From: Actinomycetospora sp. TBRC 11914
GTDB lineage: Bacteria > Actinomycetota > Actinomycetes > Mycobacteriales > Pseudonocardiaceae
Length of the DNA: 64,000 nt
Assembly: GCF_012933465.1 (NCBI RefSeq)
Contig: NZ_JABBND010000011.1
Coordinates: 124,001-188,000 of the forward strand
Direction of reading: 5' to 3'
The translations under genes were made by a program, and so were the position numbers. A model generated the notes under the pieces. The model saw only the letters and a list, made by a program, of their open reading frames with translations. It was not told the DNA's origin and did not search any database. Below, piece after piece: positions 37,635 through 45,774 of this stretch; position 1 is the stretch's first letter, and each line of letters begins with the position of its first letter.

Positions 37635-38252
37635 TCACCTCACCAGGTAGATCAGGGGGAACAGCACGATCCAGAGGAAATCGACCATGTGCCAGAAGCA
37701 GGCTCCGCCCTCGAGGTAGGCGAACCGCTGCGCGCTGAGCGCCGGCTTGCGCGCCTGGAGGAAGCACCAACCGAGGACGCCCATGCCGATCAGGAGGTGG
37801 AAGAAGTGCATCCCGGTCAGTGCGTAGTAGTACACCCAGAACTCGTTCGTCTGGACGACCTGACCGGCGGCGATGTGTCCGCCCCACTCGATCACCTTGC
37901 TGATCGCGAAACCGAGGCCGCACGCGAGGCCTCCCGCGAACGCGATCGGGCCCAGTGGTCTGAGTCCCGCCCGGACCGCCCGGACGCCGATGACCACGAA
38001 GAGGGAACTGGCCAGCAGCAGGAGGGTGTCGACCGCCCCGAAACCGACCGCCAGCTGCTGCTGGCCGACCGAATAGAGGTCGGGGTGTTGGCTGTGGGAG
38101 TACAGCCAGATCACGAACAGGAAGGTGAAGGCGACCGTCTCCCCGCCGATGAACACCCAGATCCCGGCTTCGCCCGGTATCCGGGGCCGTGCCGGGTCCG
38201 GCATCGCGGGCCGTGCGGACTCGACCCCCCGTGACGTCTCGACCGTGCTCAT
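37635..38252 (-). CDS. NorE/cytochrome c oxidase subunit III-like protein, copy 3
   Basis: A 205-residue protein: IPGEAGIWVFIGGETVAFTFLFVIWLY, SKVIEWGGHIA, YYALTGMHFFHLLIGMGVLGW and CFWHMVDFLWIVLFPLIYLVR. Compared with copies 1 and 2 the first helix has ETVAF in place of DM-AF. Start overlaps the stop of the PPPSP member 3 by four bases, which ties the two families into one transcript. Confidence 0.88.
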   Translation of the reverse strand: MSTVETSRGVESARPAMPDPARPRIPGEAGIWVFIGGETVAFTFLFVIWLYSHSQHPDLYSVGQQQLAVGFGAVDTLLLLASSLFVVIGVRAVRAGLRPLGPIAFAGGLACGLGFAISKVIEWGGHIAAGQVVQTNEFWVYYYALTGMHFFHLLIGMGVLGWCFLQARKPALSAQRFAYLEGGACFWHMVDFLWIVLFPLIYLVR

Positions 38253-39064
38253 GACTGCGCCAGCGGCGTCAGCACCGCGTCCTCCGGCTCGTCGTGCTGC
38301 AGCGTCTCCCCGGTGTGGCCGAGGTCCAGCGCGGTCACCTCACGCTCCTCGTGCGAGATCGCCCGCAACAGCAGGACGATCGTCACGATGAACCAGCAGA
38401 GATAGATGGTGAGGGGGAGGTACCACGCCATCAGACCGTTCCAGGCGAATGCCCCGATCTTGAAGAACGGTATCCATCCGGCGGGGAACCACATGATCGA
38501 TATCCAGATGTTCAGGTATCCGTACCACCGCGGGAAAATGGTCTCCTCGCGGTGGTCCCGGAGCACGCAGACACCGAGGCAGGCCACCTGCACGCACGCC
38601 GAACTGATGATTCCCAGGAACATCAGCCACGACATGTCGTTGAGCATCTGGACCAGCTTCGGGTCCCACTCGTCCAGCCGGTAGAGCGCCGTCTGCCAGA
38701 TCGCGAAGGGCAGGAGGAACTCGACGCACAACAGCCCGCCCGAAACGAGCGACGCGTTGGCCAGCACCGACCGAGGCCCCTCGATGCGGCGCATCTGGGT
38801 GGCGATCACCGAGCTGAACGGCACGAGGAGGGAACAGGAGAACAGGCTGATGACGAGGCCGAGCCGGATCGCGTTGGTGTCCTCGCCGAACTTCGCGACG
38901 AGTTGCTGGGCCGACATCGCCGGGCTCGGCGGTGGGACGAACCGACAGAGGAACACGAACGCGAGCAGCCAGGTGAAGATCATCACGGGTCCGGCCCAGA
39001 CGCACAGCCGTTGCGCACGGGTGTTCAACCGGTTCTTCACGGTCGCATCGACCGGGTTCGTCAC
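38249..39064 (-). CDS. Polytopic membrane protein, PPPSP family, member 3
   Basis: A 271-residue protein with about six helices: LCVWAGP, CRFVPPPSP, TQMRRIEGPRS, AIWQTALYRLDEW, MSWLMFLG, IFPRWYGYLNIW, FKIGAFAWNGLMAWYLP. Homologous to 25630 and 28220, nearest to the latter. GTG start overlaps the stop of the FAD oxidoreductase (GTGA), and its stop overlaps the norE-like start. Function unknown. Confidence 0.8.
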   Translation of the reverse strand: MTNPVDATVKNRLNTRAQRLCVWAGPVMIFTWLLAFVFLCRFVPPPSPAMSAQQLVAKFGEDTNAIRLGLVISLFSCSLLVPFSSVIATQMRRIEGPRSVLANASLVSGGLLCVEFLLPFAIWQTALYRLDEWDPKLVQMLNDMSWLMFLGIISSACVQVACLGVCVLRDHREETIFPRWYGYLNIWISIMWFPAGWIPFFKIGAFAWNGLMAWYLPLTIYLCWFIVTIVLLLRAISHEEREVTALDLGHTGETLQHDEPEDAVLTPLAQS

Positions 39065-40638
39065 CGCGCCACCTCGTGCTTCATCGCCTCGCGGGCCGCA
39101 TTGCGGCCGCACCATCCGTTGACCGTCCCGCCCGGGTGGGAGCCGGCGCCGGCGAGGTAGAGCCCCTCGACCGGCGTCGTGTACCGCCCCAACCCTCGCG
39201 CCGGCCGATTGGCGCCCAGGCGCATCGGGGTCATGTCGACGTGGAAGTAGCACCCACGAGGAGTCCCGAAGTAGTCCTCGAAGTCCTGGGGGCTGTGGAC
39301 GACCCGGCCGATCTCGGCGTCGAGGCCGTCGAGGAACCGTTCCGCCGACTTCACGATGGACTGCGTGTAGGTGTCCTTCTGGCTCTCCCACCCCCCGGGC
39401 AGGTCGACCGGCACGTTCGAGTGCAGGTAGAGGACGTCCTGCCCCTCCGGCGCGATGGTCGGGTCCGCCGCGGACAGGACGGCCATGTAGACCGGCGGCG
39501 GCTCGACCGGTTCGCCACGCTTGAGGGCCTTGAGCTGGGCCATGTGGTCCTCGAGCGTGCCGGTCATGAACGTGGTCTTCCGGATGTCCACGTCGTCGTG
39601 CCGCCGTGCCTCCGCCTTGGGGTAGGTGACCGGTCCGCCCACCGCGACGTCGATCTTGAACGCCGCGGTGTTCACCGAGTTGGCAGGGATCATGTCGACG
39701 AGGTTGCGCGTGTTGCGGTCCAGGACGCCGGGTTCCAGGAGGCGCCCCAGCGCGATCTGCGGCGCGCAGTTGGCGAGGACACCCTCACGCGCCCGGATCC
39801 GCGTCCCGTCCTCCAGCTCCACCCCGGTGGCCCGCGCGCCCTCGACGGTGATGCGCCGGACGCGGGAGTTCAGTCGGATCTCCCCGCCGTGGCTCGCGAT
39901 CTTCGAGGCGAAGGCCCGCATCAGTCCGGACATGCCGCCCCGCGGACGGAGGACACCGCGCTTGCGGTGGACCGCGTGGTAGGCCATCAGGTAGACCCCG
40001 GTGCCCTCGGCGTCGGCCGGGCCGATCATCGAGGTCCAGTAGCCCCACAGCCCGCGCACGGCGTCGGACTCGAACGTCTCGGAGATCATCTCGAAGACGT
40101 TCAGGGTGAGCATCTTCGTCAGCAGGGCCCGGGTCTTCCGGTCCGGGGCCATCTTCATCAGGATCTTCGCCCAGTCCAGCCTGCTCGTCGCCGAGGGATG
40201 CTGCGGCACGAGCCGGTCGACGACGTCCATGATCAGGTCGAGGACCGGACGGATGTCCTCGTAGGTCCGGGCGTCGCGCGGGGAGAAGCGGCGGATCTCC
40301 TCGAGGGCCCGGTCGAAGCGGTGGAAGAGCAGGAGGGTCTCGCCGTCCTCGTCCATCCAGCCGTAGGGCGCTTCGAGCGGGACGGGGTCGTACCCGTGGG
40401 AGCGCAGGCCCAACTCCTCCGTCAGCGGGGTCTGCGCCATGAGCATGTCGTCCATGGCCCCGACCGACAGCAGGTGCCCGGGGGCCTCGGGCACCCAGGG
40501 CAGGCTGGCGGACAGCCCTCCGACGTGCGGGAGCTGGTCGACCAGCAGGACCGAACGACCCTGTTCTCCGAGGGTGCACCCGGCGGACAGGCCGTTGTGG
40601 CCGGCGCCGACGATGACGTAGTCCCAGGACTCGCTCAC
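39061..40638 (-). CDS. FAD-dependent desaturase-like oxidoreductase (CrtI/retinol-saturase-like)
   Basis: A 525-residue flavoprotein: DYVIVGAGHNGLSAGCTLGEQG for FAD, the extended RGGMSGLMRAFASKIASHGGEIRLNSRVRRI segment and a C-terminal GLYLAGAGSHPGGTVNGWCGRNAA, all typical of phytoene-desaturase-like and pyridine-nucleotide oxidoreductases. Likely introduces or removes double bonds in a lipid or isoprenoid. GTG 40638 follows AGGAGGG; a longer frame upstream overlaps the 275-residue membrane gene. Coupled to the PPPSP member 3. Confidence 0.88.
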   Translation of the reverse strand: MSESWDYVIVGAGHNGLSAGCTLGEQGRSVLLVDQLPHVGGLSASLPWVPEAPGHLLSVGAMDDMLMAQTPLTEELGLRSHGYDPVPLEAPYGWMDEDGETLLLFHRFDRALEEIRRFSPRDARTYEDIRPVLDLIMDVVDRLVPQHPSATSRLDWAKILMKMAPDRKTRALLTKMLTLNVFEMISETFESDAVRGLWGYWTSMIGPADAEGTGVYLMAYHAVHRKRGVLRPRGGMSGLMRAFASKIASHGGEIRLNSRVRRITVEGARATGVELEDGTRIRAREGVLANCAPQIALGRLLEPGVLDRNTRNLVDMIPANSVNTAAFKIDVAVGGPVTYPKAEARRHDDVDIRKTTFMTGTLEDHMAQLKALKRGEPVEPPPVYMAVLSAADPTIAPEGQDVLYLHSNVPVDLPGGWESQKDTYTQSIVKSAERFLDGLDAEIGRVVHSPQDFEDYFGTPRGCYFHVDMTPMRLGANRPARGLGRYTTPVEGLYLAGAGSHPGGTVNGWCGRNAAREAMKHEVAR

Positions 40639-40669
40639 GGCGTCCCTCCTCTCGTGGTGACGTTGCCGC

Positions 40670-41497
40670 TCAGACGCCCTGGACCTCGCGCGCCGGCGTC
40701 GGCGACACGGGCTCCTCCACGGCGGGGTCATCGGTCGGCCGAGCACCGCGGAGACCGATGCGGAACAGCAGGTCGATGAGGTACAGGCCGACGACGATGC
40801 TGACGGCACCTCCGATCCAGCGGACCGGGGTCGGGACGTCGGCGTTCTGCGTGCCGAAGTACGGCATGGCCGCGACCCAGGAGGCCATGTAGGCCGCCCA
40901 GGGCACCATAAGCAGCAGCAGCATGCGGGGGCCGGAGAAGAACGACCACCCGCGGACGATGACCACGCTCGCCAGCAGCGAACCGAGGCTGTTGATCACC
41001 AGCCAGTTCAGCGGGAACCCGCCGACCTCGAACGGCTGATCGCCGTAGTAGGTGTACAGGTGCGACGCCAGCGTGGGCATCTCGATGAGGACGTCGACGA
41101 CCATCACCCCGAGCAGGCTGAGCCACATGGTGCGCCGCGTGACCCCGGCACGGAGCAGGAGGACGTCGACGAAGGTCAGCGCGCCGAAGAACAACGCATA
41201 GGCCAGGCACACCCACAGCGGGATGGGCCGGTCGAACATCGTGTAGACCGTCCACCCGTCCACCGGGAAGAAGCAGAACCCCAGGATGTCGACCGGCGAT
41301 TCGTTGAGGCAGCACACGAAGCCGCCGGCGATCACCAGGACGCCGACGGGGCTACCGGTGCGCCGCCAGTACACGAGGGCCCCCACGAGGGAGACCACGA
41401 CGAGCGCGCCGACGATGATCGTCATCACCAGCTGCACGGTCGGCGGGGTGGTCATGTCCCACGGCGGGGTGGGCAGGGTCGGGGTGAAGGTCGACAT
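40670..41497 (-). CDS. Polytopic membrane protein, possibly distant AveC relative
   Basis: A 275-residue protein with about seven helices. Motifs are LNESPVDILG, DRPIPLW, a helix with VVDVLIEMP, and GGFPLNWLVINSLGSL. The order acid-Pro, D-x3-E, then FPL mirrors the two AveC-like proteins (QDP/QEP; DFVLE/DVIVE; FPLxE), so a shared origin is plausible but unproved. ATG 41497 has AGGAG five bases upstream. It lies between two FAD oxidoreductases in the AveC-to-norF transcript. Confidence 0.72.
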   Translation of the reverse strand: MSTFTPTLPTPPWDMTTPPTVQLVMTIIVGALVVVSLVGALVYWRRTGSPVGVLVIAGGFVCCLNESPVDILGFCFFPVDGWTVYTMFDRPIPLWVCLAYALFFGALTFVDVLLLRAGVTRRTMWLSLLGVMVVDVLIEMPTLASHLYTYYGDQPFEVGGFPLNWLVINSLGSLLASVVIVRGWSFFSGPRMLLLLMVPWAAYMASWVAAMPYFGTQNADVPTPVRWIGGAVSIVVGLYLIDLLFRIGLRGARPTDDPAVEEPVSPTPAREVQGV

Positions 41498-41526
41498 CTC
41501 GGCTCCTCGGCGAGCGGATCGGCGGG

Positions 41527-42885
41527 CTAGGCGGGCCGGGTCCGGGACGTGAGACGACGACTCTGCGCGGCATCGCTGAGCCGCTTGGCCGCGCCCAGAC
41601 CGCTCACCAGGCCGCCGTTGAGGCCGGGGATGCGGTCGCTGTCGCTCGCGAACTGCACCCGGGCGAAGCGGTCGAGCCGCTTGTTGTAGTCGGAGATGCG
41701 ACCGAACTTGCCCCGGTCGATCGTCGGGACCGAGCGCTGCCAGCGGACGACGACGCTCTCCTCGAGCGTCGAGGGCACCTTCGGGTGGTACCGCGACGCG
41801 CGGTCGACGGCGTAGTCGAGCACGTCGTCGTCGGAGAGGTGCTCGCTGCGCTCGAGGTACTCGTGGGAGAGGAGCACCGTGAGCAGGCCCTTGTGGTCGG
41901 GAGCGCGGTTGGGCGCCTTGTTGTGGTCGGCGATGACCGCGATGACGTCCGGGTCCTCGACCGGGGGGACGAGGTAGTAGGTCGCGGGGTCCTTCGGGCG
42001 CTCCGACAGGCCCAGGCAGATGCTGCCGAGCTTGCGGTAGCTCACCGACTGGTAGAACTCGCGGGTGTTGGTGTCCATCTGCGGGTAGATGTCCATCGCG
42101 GGCTCGACCGGGGTGGCGATCACGCAGGTGTCGAAGTGCTCGGTCTGCTGCTGACCGCCCGCGGTGAAGGTGACCTCGACGTCGGACCCGTTGTCCGTGA
42201 CGTTGGTGACCTCGTGCTCCAGGCGGGTCTTCACGTAGGTCGCGAGGTGGTTCGGAAGGCCGACGACTCCCGAGGTCAGGTTGTAGATGTTCTGCACCAG
42301 CATGTTCCGGACGCTCCACACCATGAGCGACACGGAGGTGTCGGCGTCGTCGGCGACCCAGGTCCCGCTGACCAGGGGCCTGCCGACGTACTGCAGCAGC
42401 TCCTCGTTCAGTTCGCGGCGGCACCACTCGCGCACCGTCTCGTTGTCGATGTCCTGGAGATCGTCGTAGCTGTCGTAACCCAGGCTCTTGCGGTGCTTGA
42501 CCACCTGCAGCCCGATCTTGATGGCGAGGAGCTTGGCCTTCGGCGAGAGGTAGGGCGTCGTCAGGACCGTCCGCAGGGGCCTCGTGTAGTCGAAGTAGTA
42601 CGGCTTCCCGTTCCGGATCGCCGCACCCGTCGCGGTCCACTCCGCGAGCTCGTGCTCGAGCCCGACCTCCTTGACCAGCTCGATGGCCTCGCGATAGGTC
42701 CCGAGGTAGGCCGAGGTCCCGAGGTCCATCAGGAAGTCGCCCTTCCAGATGCTCCAGATACGGCCCCCGACGCGGTCGTTGACCTCGAACAGCGTGGTCT
42801 CGAACCCTTCCTGCTGGAGCCGGTAGGCCGCGCTCGTGCCGGCGATGCCTGCGCCGATGACGGCTGCGGTGCGTGTCTGCGACAT
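41527..42885 (-). CDS. FAD-dependent oxidoreductase (amine oxidase superfamily)
   Basis: A 452-residue flavoprotein: AAVIGAGIAGTSAAYRLQQEGF, NDRVGGRIWS, and a C-terminal end LNGGLVSGLGAAKRLSDAA. It is a paralogue of the protein at 8822 (shared DxNKAPxRAP segment and overall order). Substrate unknown; placed between an AveC-like and another membrane protein gene, so it may act on a membrane-bound lipid. ATG 42885. Confidence 0.88.
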   Translation of the reverse strand: MSQTRTAAVIGAGIAGTSAAYRLQQEGFETTLFEVNDRVGGRIWSIWKGDFLMDLGTSAYLGTYREAIELVKEVGLEHELAEWTATGAAIRNGKPYYFDYTRPLRTVLTTPYLSPKAKLLAIKIGLQVVKHRKSLGYDSYDDLQDIDNETVREWCRRELNEELLQYVGRPLVSGTWVADDADTSVSLMVWSVRNMLVQNIYNLTSGVVGLPNHLATYVKTRLEHEVTNVTDNGSDVEVTFTAGGQQQTEHFDTCVIATPVEPAMDIYPQMDTNTREFYQSVSYRKLGSICLGLSERPKDPATYYLVPPVEDPDVIAVIADHNKAPNRAPDHKGLLTVLLSHEYLERSEHLSDDDVLDYAVDRASRYHPKVPSTLEESVVVRWQRSVPTIDRGKFGRISDYNKRLDRFARVQFASDSDRIPGLNGGLVSGLGAAKRLSDAAQSRRLTSRTRPA

Positions 42886-42899
42886 GACGACGACCTCCT

Positions 42900-43991
42900 C
42901 TAGTGCGGGCTGACGATGCGATTGGTGGGCGAGGACTCCCGGGCGATGGGGAGCCTCGGGTCCGGGCAGTCGTACGCGGTCTTGGGACCGCAGACCCCGC
43001 CGTTGCGGTAGTCCCGGTCGATGAGCGGCTGGGGCATCGGCCCGGAGTGCAGGGAGTAGAACCCGTACGGGATGTTGAAGGCCAGCAGGATGCACAGCTG
43101 GCAGGCGCCGGCGATCGCCGCGAAGCGGGCGAGGGTGCGGACACCCTCACTCTTGATCTTCAGCTTGTCGATCCCCCGCTCCGGCCAGGACCGCCCCTGG
43201 TCGTCACGGAAGAAGTGCAGGCAGGACAACAGGATGAAGGTGCCCGGCCAGCTCAGCGGCTCGTAGAGCGGGAACTGGTGGTCGGTGCCCGCGAAGAGAG
43301 TCAGCTCCGGAATGGTCGCCGAATAGCTGATCAGCCCGGTCCGCGTCATGATCAGTTCGACGATGACGTCGCCGACGATCATCACGAGATACGTCTGGGC
43401 GATGAGCCGGAACCGGCTCCGGGTCGGGTCCTTGCGCCGCTGGTATCCCATGTACCGCGAGCCCAGGTAGCCCGACATCGCGCACATCCACAGGTAGGCC
43501 GTGAAGTACACCATCGGCACCGGGATGAGCTGCGCGTTCGGCGAGCTCCACCCCGGGATGAAGTTCAGCCAGCTACCGAAGTTGACGAACGTCGTCGCGT
43601 ACTGGAACTGGTAGGTGACCCAGTTGATCCACGGTTCTTGGAAGAACATCAGCCAGCCGCCGAGGAAGAAGAGTCCGTCGAAGGACATCTTCCCCGTGCG
43701 AATCTTCGGCCGGGCGACGAAGTGCCACAGGATCCACCCGGTCACGCCGATGCCGAAGACGACCTCGACACAGCGGACGGTGATGACGTACCAGGCCGGC
43801 TCTTCCCCCCGACCGAGGGTGTTCGGGGTGAAATTGCCACTGACGACCCATGCCGTCCAGCAGTAGGCGATGAGCGCGAGCCAGGCGACACCGTGGAGGA
43901 TCCACAGCCTCGCCCGCGTCTTCTCGGCCTCCTCGGGCGAGGGACCCGAGCCCACCTCCGGCAGTGACCCGAGTCTCTCCGTCGTGCCCAT
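42900..43991 (-). CDS. AveC-like (spirocyclase AveC family) membrane protein, copy 2
   Basis: A 363-residue protein with about seven to eight helices, homologous to 31835-32965: FQEPWINW, NFGSWLNFIPGW, GDVIVELI, FPLYEPLS, DDQGRSWPERG, FNIPYGFYSLHSGP, C-terminal CPDPRLPIAR. The two copies differ in sequence outside these motifs, so they are old paralogues or arrived separately. Starts a leftward transcript that continues through two flavoproteins and membrane genes. Confidence 0.7.
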   Translation of the reverse strand: MGTTERLGSLPEVGSGPSPEEAEKTRARLWILHGVAWLALIAYCWTAWVVSGNFTPNTLGRGEEPAWYVITVRCVEVVFGIGVTGWILWHFVARPKIRTGKMSFDGLFFLGGWLMFFQEPWINWVTYQFQYATTFVNFGSWLNFIPGWSSPNAQLIPVPMVYFTAYLWMCAMSGYLGSRYMGYQRRKDPTRSRFRLIAQTYLVMIVGDVIVELIMTRTGLISYSATIPELTLFAGTDHQFPLYEPLSWPGTFILLSCLHFFRDDQGRSWPERGIDKLKIKSEGVRTLARFAAIAGACQLCILLAFNIPYGFYSLHSGPMPQPLIDRDYRNGGVCGPKTAYDCPDPRLPIARESSPTNRIVSPH

Positions 43992-44248
43992 GTCCCGGGA
44001 ACGTACAGCATCGATCTGTTCACAGACAGATAGTTCACGAACCTCACGTCCGTCGAGTACTCGAGCAACCGGCGTCGCCCACGGCGGGCGTCGTTCGGCA
44101 TCGTCGCAGCTCAGGACGGGGTTCCGAGCTCACGACCGTGCCGACCGGGGCGGGGCCACCACGAGCACTACTCGATCGGTCCAGCGTGCCGTCACCGCCC
44201 GGCGATGCGAACGGTCGTTCCGAAACTGATCCGACCTGGCCGGTGAGG
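43992..44248. promoter_or_regulatory. Promoter region of AveC-like copy 2 with class 2 site and GTTCAC repeats
   Basis: The 257-bp gap has no gene. AACGGTCGTT at 44210-44219 is a class 2-like site. GTTCAC occurs twice at 44018 and 44033, 15 bp apart, close to the start at 43991; this hexamer is the right half of the 33002 palindrome. Confidence 0.5.
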
Positions 44249-44905
44249 TCAGCCGCCGCCGGTGGCCGGCGAGGTCCCCGTGGAGGCGCTGTAGTCCTTG
44301 ATCGCGCGGTCGCGCCACGCGCGCAACGCCCCCGCGAAGTCGTACTTCTCCCGGTAGAGGACCGACCGGAAGCACAGACCGATGGCGTAGGAGACGAACT
44401 GCTCCGCTTCCCGGTCCGCGTCCATGTCCTCACGGACCGACCCGTCGTACTGGCCGGCGCGCAGATGGTCCCGCAGTTCGGACTGGTAGACCTCGATGAG
44501 TTCCTCGAACCAGGGAGCGAAGCCGCGCAGCGCGACCGGTGTCTCGAACGTGAGGGCGATCATCGCGCGGATGAGCTCCGGCTCTGCCTCGACCGAGGTG
44601 GTGAGATCGTCGAGGACCCCGAGGACCCGGTCGAGCCCCCGGCCTCGTCGCTCCCGCCGCGCTGCCGGGAGCAGGCGCCGCCCGAACTCGGCCTCGAAGA
44701 GCGACCGGAGCAGTTCCTCCTTCGTGCCGTAGCGGTCACGGACCATGTTCCGACTGAAGCCCGCCCGCGAGCCGATCTCGGCCGCCGTGGTCTGGTGGTA
44801 GCCCTTCTCGCCGAAGAGCTGGATCGCCGCGGTGATCAGCGCGAGCGTCGACTCCTCGACACGCTCGTGGTTCGGCTTCGACGGCCGGCTCCCGGGCGCT
44901 GCCAC
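44249..44905 (-). CDS. TetR/AcrR-family regulator
   Basis: A 218-residue TetR protein (LITAAIQLFGEKGYHQTTAAEIGSRAGFSR, then NMVRDRYGTKEELLRSLFEAEFG). The recognition-helix end reads NMVRDRYGTK where most TetR proteins have LYxHFxxK, suggesting a different DNA sequence preference. Helical ligand domain complete to the C-terminus. It lies 43 bp downstream of the NorQ-like gene on the same strand, so it is probably co-transcribed with norD-norQ copy 2. Confidence 0.87.
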   Translation of the reverse strand: MAAPGSRPSKPNHERVEESTLALITAAIQLFGEKGYHQTTAAEIGSRAGFSRNMVRDRYGTKEELLRSLFEAEFGRRLLPAARRERRGRGLDRVLGVLDDLTTSVEAEPELIRAMIALTFETPVALRGFAPWFEELIEVYQSELRDHLRAGQYDGSVREDMDADREAEQFVSYAIGLCFRSVLYREKYDFAGALRAWRDRAIKDYSASTGTSPATGGG

Positions 44906-44948
44906 GGCCCGATGGTACGCGGGCCGGTCCCGGCTCCGGGCATCACGA

Positions 44949-45764
44949 TCATCGGCGGGCAGCCACGTCCGTGCCGTCGTAGGTACGGATCATCCGCAGC
45001 AGCCCGTCGCGGATGACGGCGTCGTCGGTCAGCGGTCCGGCGATCGCTGAGAGAGCGGCCTCCTCGAAGCCCAGACCGGCCCGGACCAGGGTGGCCGCGG
45101 CCACCAGCGTCCGGGTCGAGGCGACCTCGCGCAGCCCGCCCTCCGCGATCCCCCGGATCGCTCCGGCGAGGCGCACCAGGTCGTCCGCGACGTCGTCACC
45201 GACCCCGGCCTCCTCACGGACGATCGCCCGCTCGATCTCCGGTGCCGGGAAGCCCAGCTCGATGGAGACGAGGCGCTGCCGCGTCGAGGGCTTGAGGTCC
45301 TTGAGCACGCTCTGGTATCCGGGGTTGAAGGAGACGACGAGGCCGAAGCCCTCGGCGGCGCGCAGCGTCGTGCCGCCGAGCCGTTCGATGCTCAGCTCAC
45401 GCCGGTGGTCGGCCAGCGAGTGGATCGCGACCACCGCGTCCTGCCGGGCCTCGACGACCTCGTCGAGATAACAGATCCCGCCCTCCCGCACGGCCCTGGT
45501 CAGCGGGCCGTCCACCCAGACCGTGTCGCCGCCCTGGAGAACGTAGCGCCCGAGGAGATCGCTGGCAGTCATGTCCTCGTGACACGACACGGTGAACACC
45601 GCGACCCCGAGTCGGTGGGCCATGTGCTCGACGAGGCGGGTCTTGCCGCTGCCCGTGGGTCCCTTCAGCATCACCGGGAGACGGGACTCGTGGGCCGCGC
45701 GGAAGATCTCCACCTCTCGGCCGACGGGCTGGTAGTACGGGACGCCGCCCGCCGGGGTGACCAT
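44949..45764 (-). CDS. NorQ/CbbQ-type MoxR AAA+ ATPase, copy 2
   Basis: A 271-residue AAA+ ATPase: Walker A GPTGSGKT (residues 35-42), TVSCHEDMTASDLLGRYVLQGGDTVWVDGPLTRAV, Walker B ICYLDEV, VVSFNPGYQSVLKDLKPSTRQR, REVASTRTLVAAATL. Very similar to copy 1 at 29252. ATG 45764 lies 10 bp after the stop of the NorD-like gene. Confidence 0.92.
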   Translation of the reverse strand: MVTPAGGVPYYQPVGREVEIFRAAHESRLPVMLKGPTGSGKTRLVEHMAHRLGVAVFTVSCHEDMTASDLLGRYVLQGGDTVWVDGPLTRAVREGGICYLDEVVEARQDAVVAIHSLADHRRELSIERLGGTTLRAAEGFGLVVSFNPGYQSVLKDLKPSTRQRLVSIELGFPAPEIERAIVREEAGVGDDVADDLVRLAGAIRGIAEGGLREVASTRTLVAAATLVRAGLGFEEAALSAIAGPLTDDAVIRDGLLRMIRTYDGTDVAARR

Positions 45765-45774
45765 GCCGGCGAGC

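Noticed and set aside
40670-43150. An 826-codon membrane protein
   Set aside because: The N-terminal 550 codons are an out-of-frame shadow of the FAD oxidoreductase; the membrane protein starts at 41497.
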